DNA from: Actinomadura fibrosa
Lineage (GTDB): Bacteria > Actinomycetota > Actinomycetes > Streptosporangiales > Streptosporangiaceae
DNA length: 37,505 nucleotides
NCBI RefSeq assembly: GCF_900659615.1
Contig: NZ_CAACUY010000074.1
Span: 1 to 37,505, forward strand
Reading direction: 5' to 3'
The notes under the pieces are model-generated. The model ran no database searches. It was not told the origin of the DNA and saw nothing but the letters and a program-made list of their open reading frames with translations. The translations under genes were made by a program, and so were the position numbers. The stretch's first letter is position 1, and each line of letters starts with the position of its first letter. Shown here one piece after another: positions 28,379 through 35,746 of the stretch.

Positions 28379-29691
28379 CGGCCCCTCCGGCACCGATCGT
28401 GTCACCCGTGGGGGGACGACCCCCCACACCCCCCGGGACGCCTCCGGCGCCGATCGTGCTGAAGGCCGAGCGGTGGGCGGACATCGACGCCGGACGGGTC
28501 AGGTCGCCCGCGCTGATCCTCGTGGAGGGCGACCGCATCGCCGCGATGAACCCCACCGAGATCCCCGCGGGCGCGACCGAGATCGACCTGGGCGACATGA
28601 CGCTGCTGCCCGGGCTGATGGACATGGAGCTCAACCTCCTGATCGGCGGGCCGGAGACCCCCACCGGCCTGCCGCTGCCCATGCACGGCGTCCAGGACGA
28701 CCCGGCCTACCGCTCGATCCGCGCGACCGTCAACGCCCGCGCGACGCTGCTGGCCGGGTTCACCACGGTCCGCAACCTCGGCCTGATGGTGAAGACCGGC
28801 GGCTACCTCCTGGACGTCGCCGTGCAGCGCGCCATCGACCAGGGCTGGGTGGACGGCCCGCGCGTCATCCCGGCGGGCCACGCGATCACCCCGTACGGCG
28901 GGCACCTCGACCCGACCGTGTTCCAGCGGCTGGCGCCGGGGATCATGCCGCTGAGCGTCGCGGAGGGCATCGCCAACGGGGTGGGCGAGGTCCGCGCCTG
29001 CGTCCGCTACCAGATCCGCCACGGCGCCAAAGTGATCAAGGTGTCGGCCTCGGGCGGGGTGATGTCGCACAGCACCGGCCCCGGCTCGCAGCAGTACTCC
29101 GACGAGGAGCTGGCGGCCATCGCCGACGAGGCGCACCGCGCCGGGATCCGCGTCGCGGCGCACGCCGTCGGCGACCGGGCGGTGCGGGCGTGCGTCCGGG
29201 CCGGCATCGACTGCGTCGAGCACGGCTTCCTGGCCGGCGATGAGACCCTCGCGATGATGGCCGAGCACGGCACCTTCCTCGTGTCGACGACGTACCTGAC
29301 GGACGCGATGGACATCGAGCGGGCCGCCCCCGAACTGCGCAGGAAGGCGGCCGAGGTCTTCCCCCGCGCGAGGGCGATGCTGCCCAAGGCCATCGCCGCC
29401 GGCGTGAAGATCGCCTGCGGCACCGACGCGCCCGCCGTCCCGCACGGCGACAACGCCAAGGAGCTCGCCGCCCTGGTGGCGCGCGGCATGACGCCGATGC
29501 GGGCGCTGCGGGCGGCGACGGCCACCGCCGCCGAGCTGGTCGAGCTGGACCACGAGCTCGGCCGGCTGCGCGAGGGCTTCCTCGCCGACATCATCGCCGT
29601 CCCCGGCGACCCGTCCCGGGACATCACCGTCACCGAGGACGTGCGGTTCGTCATGAAGGACGGCCGCGTCCACAAGGACCCCCGCACCTGA
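28375..29691 (+). CDS. Amidohydrolase-fold protein lacking the HxH motif
   Basis: The 438-residue protein follows imidazolonepropionase-like amidohydrolases: LPGLMD (78-83), GFTTVRNLG (128-136), HGAKVIKVSASGG with Lys222, HAVGD with His263, VEHG with His283, and GTDAP with Asp351. Yet the HxH pair that should follow LMD is Glu85 and Asn87 (MDMELN). The enzyme may use one metal, bind substrate only, or catalyse a different reaction. Residues 9-27 (SPVGGRPPTPPGTPPAPIV region) come from a 57-bp insertion flanked by an 18-bp repeat; without it the protein would begin TAPPAPIVLKAERW. The GTG start overlaps the preceding stop. It is the last gene of this operon. Confidence 0.85.
   Translation: MTAPPAPIVSPVGGRPPTPPGTPPAPIVLKAERWADIDAGRVRSPALILVEGDRIAAMNPTEIPAGATEIDLGDMTLLPGLMDMELNLLIGGPETPTGLPLPMHGVQDDPAYRSIRATVNARATLLAGFTTVRNLGLMVKTGGYLLDVAVQRAIDQGWVDGPRVIPAGHAITPYGGHLDPTVFQRLAPGIMPLSVAEGIANGVGEVRACVRYQIRHGAKVIKVSASGGVMSHSTGPGSQQYSDEELAAIADEAHRAGIRVAAHAVGDRAVRACVRAGIDCVEHGFLAGDETLAMMAEHGTFLVSTTYLTDAMDIERAAPELRRKAAEVFPRARAMLPKAIAAGVKIACGTDAPAVPHGDNAKELAALVARGMTPMRALRAATATAAELVELDHELGRLREGFLADIIAVPGDPSRDITVTEDVRFVMKDGRVHKDPRT
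28384..28458 (+). repeat. 57-bp in-frame insertion: hairpin between 18-bp direct repeats
   Basis: CCTCCGGCACCGATCGTG (28384-28401) recurs with one change at 28441-28458. Between them is a perfect hairpin, GTGGGGGG (28408-28415), loop ACGA, CCCCCCAC (28420-28427), and a further C-rich stretch. The period is 57 bp, so 19 codons are added without a frameshift. It looks like a tiny mobile or slippage-derived insertion at the start of the amidohydrolase-like gene. Confidence 0.7.
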
Positions 29692-29866
29692 CCCCCGCGC
29701 CCGGCCCCCTCGAAAAGGAGCCGGCCATGCCACGCGGCGTCCTGATCCGCTCGACCCGCCGCCGGCGGTCCGGTTCCTCCGCCAGATCGACGAGCCGAGC
29801 GGGTGACCGGACCGGCGGCGCGGGACGCCGCCGAGCGCATCGACCACCCGCCGCTCCCCGGCCGTC
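29692..29866. other. Intergenic region with a doubtful small reading frame
   Basis: A good ribosome site, AAAAGGAG, lies before an ATG at 29727, opening a 47-codon frame to 29870 that is very Arg/Ser-rich and overlaps the MerR gene end. In another frame the end of the same stretch reads AVRFLRQIDEPSG then stop (29804-29806), which looks more protein-like. It may be the relic of a decayed short gene at the end of the operon. I do not call a gene here. Confidence 0.3.
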
Positions 29867-30298
29867 CTAGCGGCGGAGGGCGGCGAGCGCCTGCTCGACG
29901 GCCTCGTCGAGCTCGGCCCGCAGGTAGGTGCACTCGCGGACCGGGTCCGCCGTCGGGCAGGTCAGCAGGTGCTCCAGGAGCTCCTGCGCGTGCCGCAGGT
30001 CCGCGACGCGGTTCTTGATCGTCTCGATGGAGGCGGCCAGCACCGCCCGGGCCGGGGGCGCGTCCGCGGCGGGGCCGTCGGCGACCAGCGCGGCGGTGTC
30101 GGCGAGGCCGACCATGCCGCGGTGGTGCAGGCGCTGGACGAGCGCCAGCCGGCGCAGCTCGGCGCGGCCGTACTGGCGCACGTTCCCCCGGCGCCCGGCC
30201 GCCGGGAGCACGCCCAGGTCGTCGTAGTACCGCAGCGTCGACACCGGCAGGCCGAAGCCGCGGGCGACCTCACTGATCGAGTAGCGCTCGTCCGTCAT
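29867..30298 (-). CDS. MerR family transcriptional regulator
   Basis: The 143-residue protein starts YSISEVARGFGLPVSTLRYYDDLGVLPAAGRRGNVRQYGRAELRRLALVQRLHHRGM, the MerR winged helix. A short coiled helix follows (IETIKNRVADLRHAQELLEHLLTCP, about 91-115). Only one cysteine (114) lies near the effector region, and an acidic tail follows, so it is not a typical metal sensor. It is divergent from the FAD monooxygenase across a palindrome and probably controls it. The ATG at 30298 follows a CAAGAT box by six bases. Confidence 0.9.
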   Translation of the reverse strand: MTDERYSISEVARGFGLPVSTLRYYDDLGVLPAAGRRGNVRQYGRAELRRLALVQRLHHRGMVGLADTAALVADGPAADAPPARAVLAASIETIKNRVADLRHAQELLEHLLTCPTADPVRECTYLRAELDEAVEQALAALRR

Positions 30299-30304
30299 GG
30301 ACCC

Positions 30305-30335
30305 ATCTTGCGCTCAAGTCGGCTTGAGCGTGCAG
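30305..30335. promoter_or_regulatory. MerR-type operator-promoter with 19-bp spacer
   Basis: CGCTCAAG (30311-30318), TCGG, CTTGAGCG (30323-30330) form an exact palindrome. Read on the minus strand it fills a 19-bp spacer between CTGCAC (-35) and CAAGAT (-10), the over-long spacing typical of MerR-controlled promoters. The site lies 47 bp before the FAD monooxygenase start and may also serve that gene. Confidence 0.6.
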
Positions 30336-30376
30336 GGTGGACGCCGATCACCCGGAGGACCGCAGGGAGGTAGGCG

Positions 30377-31873
30377 ATGGACGCGCTGGACGTGCCGGTG
30401 CTGGTGGTGGGCGGCGGACCGGTCGGCATGGCGACGGGGATGTTCCTGGCCCACTGGGGCGCGGCACCGATGGTCATCGAGAAGCGGGACGCGATCTCGC
30501 CGGTGCCGCGGGCGGGCACGAGCCTGCGGACACTGGAGATCCTCCGCGCGGTCGGGCTGGGAGCGGCGGTGCAAGAGGCCGGCCGGCTGGGCGGCCCGCC
30601 GATGCGGGCGGTGTTCAAGGACAGCGGCCTCGGCGCCACCCTCCACCGGACCGGGCTGCCGGAACGCCACACCAGGCTGCTGGAGACGTGCAGCCCCGTG
30701 GACGCCCGTCTCATCCTGACGCAGGACCAGGTGCAGCGCCTGGCACTGGACGAGTTGCGCCGCCTGGGAGGCCAGGTCCGGTTCGGCACGCGGCTGGTCG
30801 GCCTGGCCTGCGAGGACGACCACGTGCGTGCGCGGGTCGTCGACGCCGCCACCGGCCGGGAGCAGCAGATCCGGGCGGCCTACCTCGTCGGCGCGGACGG
30901 CGCGAACAGCGACGTGCGCGGCCTGCTGGGGATCACCGTCCCCGACCGCGAGGTCATCGCCCGCCTGAACACCGTCTTCTTCCGCGCCCGCCTCGGACCC
31001 CTCACGCAGGAGTGGGGCACGCACATGTGCTTCGTGCGCAACGAGGCGGTGTACGCGACGCTGATCTCCAAGGACGGCCGCGACCGGTGGTCGTCGCACA
31101 TCATGGACTACCCCGGCAAGCCCGAGGGCCTCACCGAGCTGACCGAGGCGCGGACCCTGGAGCTGCTGCGGGCCGCGATCGGCGACGACACGGTCCCGAT
31201 CGACATCGAGGCCGCCAACGCCTGGGAGGCCGCCACCGGCATGGCGTCCGCCTTCCGGAAGGGGCGCGCGCTGCTCGCGGGCGACGCCGCGCACGTGCAG
31301 AGCTCGGCGGGCGGGCTCGGCATGAACACCGGGATCCAGGACGGCCACAACCTCGCCTGGAAGATCGCCGCCGTGCTGGACGGGTCGTTCGCCCCCGCGC
31401 TGCTGGACACCTACGAGCCCGAGCGCCGGGCCGCGGCGCGGGCGTCCCTGGCCCTCTCGCGCGGTATGCACCGCGGCTACCAGGCACTGGACGGCGCCCC
31501 GGACGACCTCTACGAGAAGATCGCCGCGGACTACCTGCGCGGCATGATGTTCTACGGCTACCCGCCGCACGACGGCGACCACGACGTGCTGGACGACGCG
31601 ATCCGGACGGGCCACAGGTTCCCGCACCGCTGGCTCGGCTCCCCCGGCACCGGCCGCGTCTCCACCCTGGACCGCGCCGCCTCGCGCTGGACGCTGTTCA
31701 CCCCGCCCGGCGGGCACGGCGAGCCCCCGGCGGGCCTCGGCCTCCAGGTCCACGATCTTCCCGGCCTGGACGGTGCCGTGCTGGTGCGTCCCGACGGCTT
31801 CGTGGCCTGGCACGGCACCGCACGAGACGGGTACCTGCCCGCGCTCCGCGACCTGGGCCTGCGCACCGGCTGA
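30377..31873 (+). CDS. FAD-dependent aromatic-type monooxygenase (PF01494)
   Basis: The 498-residue flavoprotein has GGGPVGMA (12-19), a GADGANSDVR motif (about 173-182), and LLAGDAAHVQSSAGGLGMNTGIQDGHNLAWKIA for FAD binding, as in phenol hydroxylase/PheA- and polyketide-hydroxylase-type enzymes. The C-terminal 80 residues (VSTLDRAASRWTLF, GAVLVRPDGFVAWHG) look like the thioredoxin-like end domain of that family. It would hydroxylate an aromatic or polyketide ring using NAD(P)H and O2. The ATG at 30377 has GGGAGG upstream. It is divergent from the MerR gene and probably under its control. Confidence 0.9.
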   Translation: MDALDVPVLVVGGGPVGMATGMFLAHWGAAPMVIEKRDAISPVPRAGTSLRTLEILRAVGLGAAVQEAGRLGGPPMRAVFKDSGLGATLHRTGLPERHTRLLETCSPVDARLILTQDQVQRLALDELRRLGGQVRFGTRLVGLACEDDHVRARVVDAATGREQQIRAAYLVGADGANSDVRGLLGITVPDREVIARLNTVFFRARLGPLTQEWGTHMCFVRNEAVYATLISKDGRDRWSSHIMDYPGKPEGLTELTEARTLELLRAAIGDDTVPIDIEAANAWEAATGMASAFRKGRALLAGDAAHVQSSAGGLGMNTGIQDGHNLAWKIAAVLDGSFAPALLDTYEPERRAAARASLALSRGMHRGYQALDGAPDDLYEKIAADYLRGMMFYGYPPHDGDHDVLDDAIRTGHRFPHRWLGSPGTGRVSTLDRAASRWTLFTPPGGHGEPPAGLGLQVHDLPGLDGAVLVRPDGFVAWHGTARDGYLPALRDLGLRTG

Positions 31874-32284
31874 CCGGTTCCCGACCGGCGCGGGCTCGAC
31901 CGGCGCGGTGGCGGCGCGGGGCGGGGCGCGGTGCGGCGGCCGTTGACCGATCCTCGCGCCGACGGCGGAGTGCGGGGATATCGGGCGCTCCATTATCGGA
32001 CGCCGGCATCGGAGCCCTGGTCAGCCGCGGGTCACCGTCCAGTTCGGTGTTTCTTGCTCCGGCGTCGATGGCGCGGGGGTGACAGTGACCTGCCGCCGTC
32101 CGGGCGTCCGGAGCGGCGCGAGGCCCGGCGGCACCACCGTTCCGGTGGTGCCGCGGGTACACGGCAGGTGTGCGGACCGTCCCGAGTGGGTGGCGCCGGA
32201 CGATTCGCAGGGACATCCTCCCTCGTGCGGACGACGGCGTCCGCGGCCGGTGTCCGGCCCGTCGATCGCGAAACCCGGGTGGAG
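31874..32284. other. 411-bp gap before the terpene locus
   Basis: No convincing gene is seen. The reading frame of the next gene stays open upstream to 31931, but its predicted residues are Arg-rich and unlike any protein. The gap holds a perfect hairpin (32128-32154) and a less GC-rich part (about 32035-32060) where a promoter for the terpene genes could lie. Confidence 0.5.
32128..32154. terminator. Perfect 12-bp-stem hairpin
   Basis: GCGGCACCACCG (32128-32139), loop TTC, CGGTGGTGCCGC (32143-32154). It lies 255 bp past the monooxygenase stop and 130 bp before the prenyl synthase start. No T run follows. It may be a terminator, a leader structure or a regulator site. Confidence 0.45.
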
Positions 32285-33319
32285 ATGACGAACGTGCAGG
32301 TGACGGCCGAAGCCGTCGAGGGGTCCGCGGGCCGCCGCGGCGAGCTCGTCCGGCAGGCGATGGCCTCGGCCATGGCGGCGCTGGAGCCGCCGCTCGCGGA
32401 GATGGCGCGGTTCGCGACGGGCCAGCGCGACGCCGGCGGCGAGCCCGCGGCGGGGCGCGGCAAGGGCCTGCGCCCGACGCTGGCGCTGCTGGGCGCCGAG
32501 GCCGCCGGCGGGATGGCCGAGGCCGCGCTGCCGGGGGCCGTCGCGGTCGAGCTGGTGCACACGTTCACGCTGGTGCACGACGACATCATGGACGGCGACG
32601 AGCGGCGCCGGCACCGCCCGTCGCTGTGGAAGGCCTACGGCACCGGCCCGGCGGTGCTCGTGGGGGACGCGCTGCTGGCCCTGGCGCTGGAGTCGCTCGG
32701 ACGGGTCCCGGCCGCGGTGCGCGGCGAGGCGGTCGCGCTGCTGGCGGGCGCGCTGCTGGAGGTGGTGGTCGGCCAGGCCGCGGACATGGCGTTCGAGGAC
32801 CGGCCCTGGACCGGCGCCGGCGCGGTGACCCTCGACGAGTACCACGCGATGGCGGCCGGCAAGACCGGTGCGCTGCTCGGCTGTTCGGCCGCGCTCGGTG
32901 CGGTCCTCGCGGGCGCGCCGCGGGACGTGGCGGACGGGCTGGCCCGGGCGGGGCGCGAGCTGGGCCTCGCGTTCCAGGCCGTGGACGACGTCCTCGGCAT
33001 CTGGGGCGATCCGGACGCCACCGGCAAGCCGGTGTTCAGCGACCTCCGCCGCCGCAAGAAGACCGCGCCGGTGCTCGTCGCGCTGTCCGGCCCGGACCGC
33101 GACGCCCTCGTCGCGGTGATGACCGGCGCGGTGGACGAGCGCGGCCTGCGGGCGGCGGCCGGCCTGATCGAGCGGGCGGGCGGGCGCACCGCCGCCGAGG
33201 AGATGGCGCGGCGGTGCCTCGGCACCGCGACGGCCCTGCTGCGCGAGCTGCCGCTCGCGCGGCCCGCGGTCGAGGACCTCCTCGCTCTCGCGGAGGGCCT
33301 GGTGGCGCGCCGACGGTGA
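32285..33319 (+). CDS. Polyprenyl diphosphate synthase (GGPP/FPP-type)
   Basis: The 344-residue trans-prenyltransferase has GKGLRPTLALLG (59-70), the first Asp-rich motif DDIMDGDERRR (99-109), GKTG (192-195) and the second motif as DDVLGIWGD (234-242), the DDxxG form common in actinobacterial terpene clusters. It makes a linear C15-C20 diphosphate from IPP and an allylic primer. The residues before the first DD (HTFTLVH, 92-98) are not bulky enough to fix chain length by eye. The ATG at 32285 has GGTGGAG upstream; a GTG two codons earlier is possible. With the cyclase at 33798 it forms a terpene pathway in which this enzyme supplies the substrate. Confidence 0.9.
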   Translation: MTNVQVTAEAVEGSAGRRGELVRQAMASAMAALEPPLAEMARFATGQRDAGGEPAAGRGKGLRPTLALLGAEAAGGMAEAALPGAVAVELVHTFTLVHDDIMDGDERRRHRPSLWKAYGTGPAVLVGDALLALALESLGRVPAAVRGEAVALLAGALLEVVVGQAADMAFEDRPWTGAGAVTLDEYHAMAAGKTGALLGCSAALGAVLAGAPRDVADGLARAGRELGLAFQAVDDVLGIWGDPDATGKPVFSDLRRRKKTAPVLVALSGPDRDALVAVMTGAVDERGLRAAAGLIERAGGRTAAEEMARRCLGTATALLRELPLARPAVEDLLALAEGLVARRR

Positions 33320-33402
33320 TTTCGGCCGCCCTCGTTTGACTACGCAGAGTAACGGGAAATGACCAAGAGCAACCCCAGGCGAGCGAAAGGACTCCCAGTC
33401 CC

Positions 33403-33684
33403 ATGCAAAGGATCAAGCGGTTCCTCACCGTACTGGCCATGATGGCGTGCGCGCTGGCCGTCACCGCGGCGGCGGCCAGCGCGGGCCCCGGTCCGGGCCC
33501 GGGTCCCGGCGCTGGGCACGGCCCCTCCTCCGGAGGCGGCACCGGTCCCCGGGACACCGGCGGGCACGGGGGCGTGCACGGCGGCGCCCGCGGAGGCGAC
33601 GACGAGTCCGGCGGCGGCCTGATGCAGATCATCGACGGCTTCTTCGGCGGGCCGCGCACGCACGGCGGCCTCTGGTTCTTCTGA
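33403..33684 (+). CDS. Small secreted Gly-rich peptide in the terpene locus
   Basis: The 93-residue precursor has a clear signal peptide (1-27, cleavage after AAASA). Its mature part is low-complexity Gly/Pro/His/Ser (GPGPGPGPGAGHG and similar) and ends in a more defined tail with LMQIIDGFFGGPR and THGGLWFF. I do not recognise a family. It may act in the envelope or be a small cationic/amphipathic peptide. TTGACT at 33336 may be a -35 box. Its leader contains GCGAGCGAAAGGAC (33379-33392), nearly the same as the leader of the terpene cyclase. Coding is supported by the signal peptide, ribosome site and length. Confidence 0.65.
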   Translation: MQRIKRFLTVLAMMACALAVTAAAASAGPGPGPGPGAGHGPSSGGGTGPRDTGGHGGVHGGARGGDDESGGGLMQIIDGFFGGPRTHGGLWFF

Positions 33685-33692
33685 CGGCCCGC

Positions 33693-33725
33693 GGGGCGGG
33701 GCCGCGCCGGGGGCGGCCCCGCCCC
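33693..33725. terminator. 13-bp-stem hairpin after the secreted peptide gene
   Basis: GGGGCGGGGCCGC (33693-33705) pairs exactly with GCGGCCCCGCCCC (33713-33725) around seven bases. It starts 8 bp past the peptide stop and should end or weaken transcription into the cyclase. A 15-bp direct repeat, CACCGGGCCCGCCAT, follows twice (33727-33756). Confidence 0.6.
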
Positions 33726-33797
33726 CACCGGGCCCGCCATCACCGGGCCCGCCATCACCTGCCTCGTCCACTACCAAGCGAGCGAGAGGACAGCGGT

Positions 33798-34865
33798 ATG
33801 ACCAGCTCAGCGCCGACTCCGGAACTGCCGCCGGTGTACTGCCCGGTCGAGCCGGCCGTCCATCCGGCGGTCGAGGCGATCGAGCGGCGCGCGGTGGCCT
33901 GGGTCGACCGCGTCGGCCTGTACCGCGACGACCGCGAGCGCCGGCGGGTGCTCGGCACCAACAGCGCCGAGTTCTACGCGCGCTTCGCGCCGTTCGGTCC
34001 CGAGCACAACGTGCAGATGGCGGCGCACTGGGTGTACTGGGGGTTCGCCTTCGACGACGCGCGCTGCGACGCCGGGCCGCTCAGCGCGCGGCCGGACCTG
34101 TTCCTCGCCATGGCCGGGCCCCTGCAACGGGCCCTGGAGGTCCCCGACGAGCGGATGTCGGAGGACCCGCTGGTGGCCGCGCTCCAGGACGTCGGGCGCT
34201 CGTTCCGGGAGTGCGCCGGCCCGGTGCAGGTGCGGCGGTTCACCGAGGCGCACCGGGCCTGGCTGTTCGCCGTGGCGTGGCAGATCGTCAACCGGGTGCG
34301 CGGGCACATGCCCGGCCTCGCCGACTACACCGCCATGCGCCTGCACTGCTCGGGCGGTCCGCCCACGCTGGCGATGCTGGAGATCGCCACGGCCGCCGAG
34401 GTCCCGGCGCGCGAGATGGACTCTCCCGCCGTGCGGGCCCTGACGGAGATGGCGATCCTCGTCGCCGCCTGGGACAACGACCTGCACTCGTACCGCAAGG
34501 AGACCGTGGAGGGGCACACCGACCAGAACCTCGTGAACGTCCTGATGCGCGACGGGGGCGGCACGGCGGAGGAGGCGATGCTGCGGGCGGTCGGCCTGCG
34601 CGACCGCGTGATGGCCCGGTTCCTGCGGCTGCGGGACGAGGTGCGGCGCACCGCGAGCCAGGACCTGCGCCGGTACCTGGACTGCCTCGGCCACGCCATC
34701 CGCGGCAACATCGACTGGGCGCTGCGGACGCCCCGCTACAACGACGCCGAGGTCGCGGGCGTCCCGATGGCGGCCCCGCGCTGGGTCGACCGGCCCTCCG
34801 ACCCCGCCACCGAGCCGCTGCCGATCCCCGGCATCGCCTGGTGGTGGGACCCGCTCGCGCCATGA
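33798..34865 (+). CDS. Class I terpene cyclase
   Basis: The 355-residue protein has the bacterial terpene synthase signatures: metal-binding DDxxxD as DDARCD (86-91), the NSE triad as Asn227, Ser231 and Glu235 in NDLHSYRKE, and an Arg-Tyr pair (312-313) near the C-terminus. A further helix, HCSGGPP (183-189), is in the usual kink region. It would ionise and cyclise a C15 or C20 diphosphate; the product cannot be told. It is not a geosmin synthase, which is a two-domain protein of about double length. The ATG at 33798 has AGAGGA upstream. The prenyl synthase 480 bp before it probably makes its substrate. Confidence 0.92.
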   Translation: MTSSAPTPELPPVYCPVEPAVHPAVEAIERRAVAWVDRVGLYRDDRERRRVLGTNSAEFYARFAPFGPEHNVQMAAHWVYWGFAFDDARCDAGPLSARPDLFLAMAGPLQRALEVPDERMSEDPLVAALQDVGRSFRECAGPVQVRRFTEAHRAWLFAVAWQIVNRVRGHMPGLADYTAMRLHCSGGPPTLAMLEIATAAEVPAREMDSPAVRALTEMAILVAAWDNDLHSYRKETVEGHTDQNLVNVLMRDGGGTAEEAMLRAVGLRDRVMARFLRLRDEVRRTASQDLRRYLDCLGHAIRGNIDWALRTPRYNDAEVAGVPMAAPRWVDRPSDPATEPLPIPGIAWWWDPLAP

Positions 34866-34905
34866 CGGGCACCGCCATGACGGGCACCGCCATGACGGGC
34901 ACCGC
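34861..34905 (+). repeat. Three 15-bp tandem repeats at the end of the cyclase gene
   Basis: CATGACGGGCACCGC occurs three times without a gap. The first copy includes the cyclase TGA in the form ATGA. Each copy has an ATG in one shared frame, giving a possible 30-residue frame (34862-34954) that ends inside the next gene. Confidence 0.8.
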
Positions 34906-34944
34906 CCGTCCGCCGTCACCACCACGCCCACGAGGACGACCGCC

Positions 34945-35616
34945 ATGCTGCTGACGGCGACGCCACCGGCGGCGCCCGCCCCGTCCTGGTCGGCGTCGAT
35001 GGCCGAGGCCGCGCCCTGGTGCGCCGCGATCGTCATGGCGGGCGGCTTCCTGCTCGCGCTGCGGTTCCTCTCCCGCGACCTGCGGCAGATCGAGGCGCGC
35101 CTGCACGGCGACCGCGCGGAGGCGGAGCGCCGCCTCCAGCGCGAGTACGTCCGGCTGCGCGACGAGCACAGCCGGGACCTGCTCATCGACCAGCTGCGGC
35201 GGGTCGGCGACCTGTACGCCGAATACCTGGCCGCCGACGAGATCGGCGCGGCCAGCCGCCGCGACGTGGCCCTGTACCGGCTCCGCGTGCACCTGCCCGC
35301 CGTCCCCGGCCGCTACTGCTCGCTGCTGAAGCTGCGGTTCGACATCGCGCAGGGCAGCGAGTCCGAACGGGAGGCCGCCCGGTGGTTCGCCCGGCACGAC
35401 CGGCTGCCGGCCCCCGACCGGGTGAGCGCGGACTGGATCTGCCAGGAGTTCAGCGAGAACCTGCGCGAGCTCATGCGCGCGGGCGGCGCGCCGGCGCTCG
35501 AACCGCGGCGGGCGACGGGGCCCTCGCTGTTCGGGGAAATGCTGCGCGCCATCGCGCGCCGCCGCGGTTCACGGACCCCGGACGATGGCGCCGACGGCCT
35601 CAGAACATCCGTCTGA
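34945..35616 (+). CDS. Hypothetical membrane-anchored coiled-coil protein
   Basis: I do not recognise this 223-residue protein. Residues 22-42 (AAPWCAAIVMAGGFLLALRF) are a single membrane helix. They are followed by a charged helix (44-75: DLRQIEARLHGDRAEAERRLQREYVRLRDEH) likely to form a coiled coil, and then a mostly helical soluble part (to about 180) with ADWICQEFSENLRELM. The C-terminus is Arg-rich. The ATG at 34945 has a modest GAGGA site. It lies 79 bp past the cyclase in the same direction and may share its transcript, but any link to terpene synthesis is unproven. Confidence 0.7.
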   Translation: MLLTATPPAAPAPSWSASMAEAAPWCAAIVMAGGFLLALRFLSRDLRQIEARLHGDRAEAERRLQREYVRLRDEHSRDLLIDQLRRVGDLYAEYLAADEIGAASRRDVALYRLRVHLPAVPGRYCSLLKLRFDIAQGSESEREAARWFARHDRLPAPDRVSADWICQEFSENLRELMRAGGAPALEPRRATGPSLFGEMLRAIARRRGSRTPDDGADGLRTSV

Positions 35617-35746
35617 CCTGGTACTTCATCGCCACTCATCACTTACCGCAACCTCCTGACACGGAGAGTTATGGCAGGGTGAGGTGCACGTCAAGGGTGC
35701 CGGACGCATCCCTTGGCATTCCGAACGAACGACAAAGGGAGTTCCC

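Noticed and set aside
29727..29870. 47-residue Arg/Ser-rich gene with a good ribosome site
   Set aside because: Its composition is unlike a protein and it overlaps the end of the MerR gene. At most it is a decayed relic, so it is described only in the intergenic entry.
31931..32284. N-terminal extension of the polyprenyl synthase to 31931
   Set aside because: The frame is open but the residues are Arg-rich, include the perfect hairpin, and lie well before the family's usual start.
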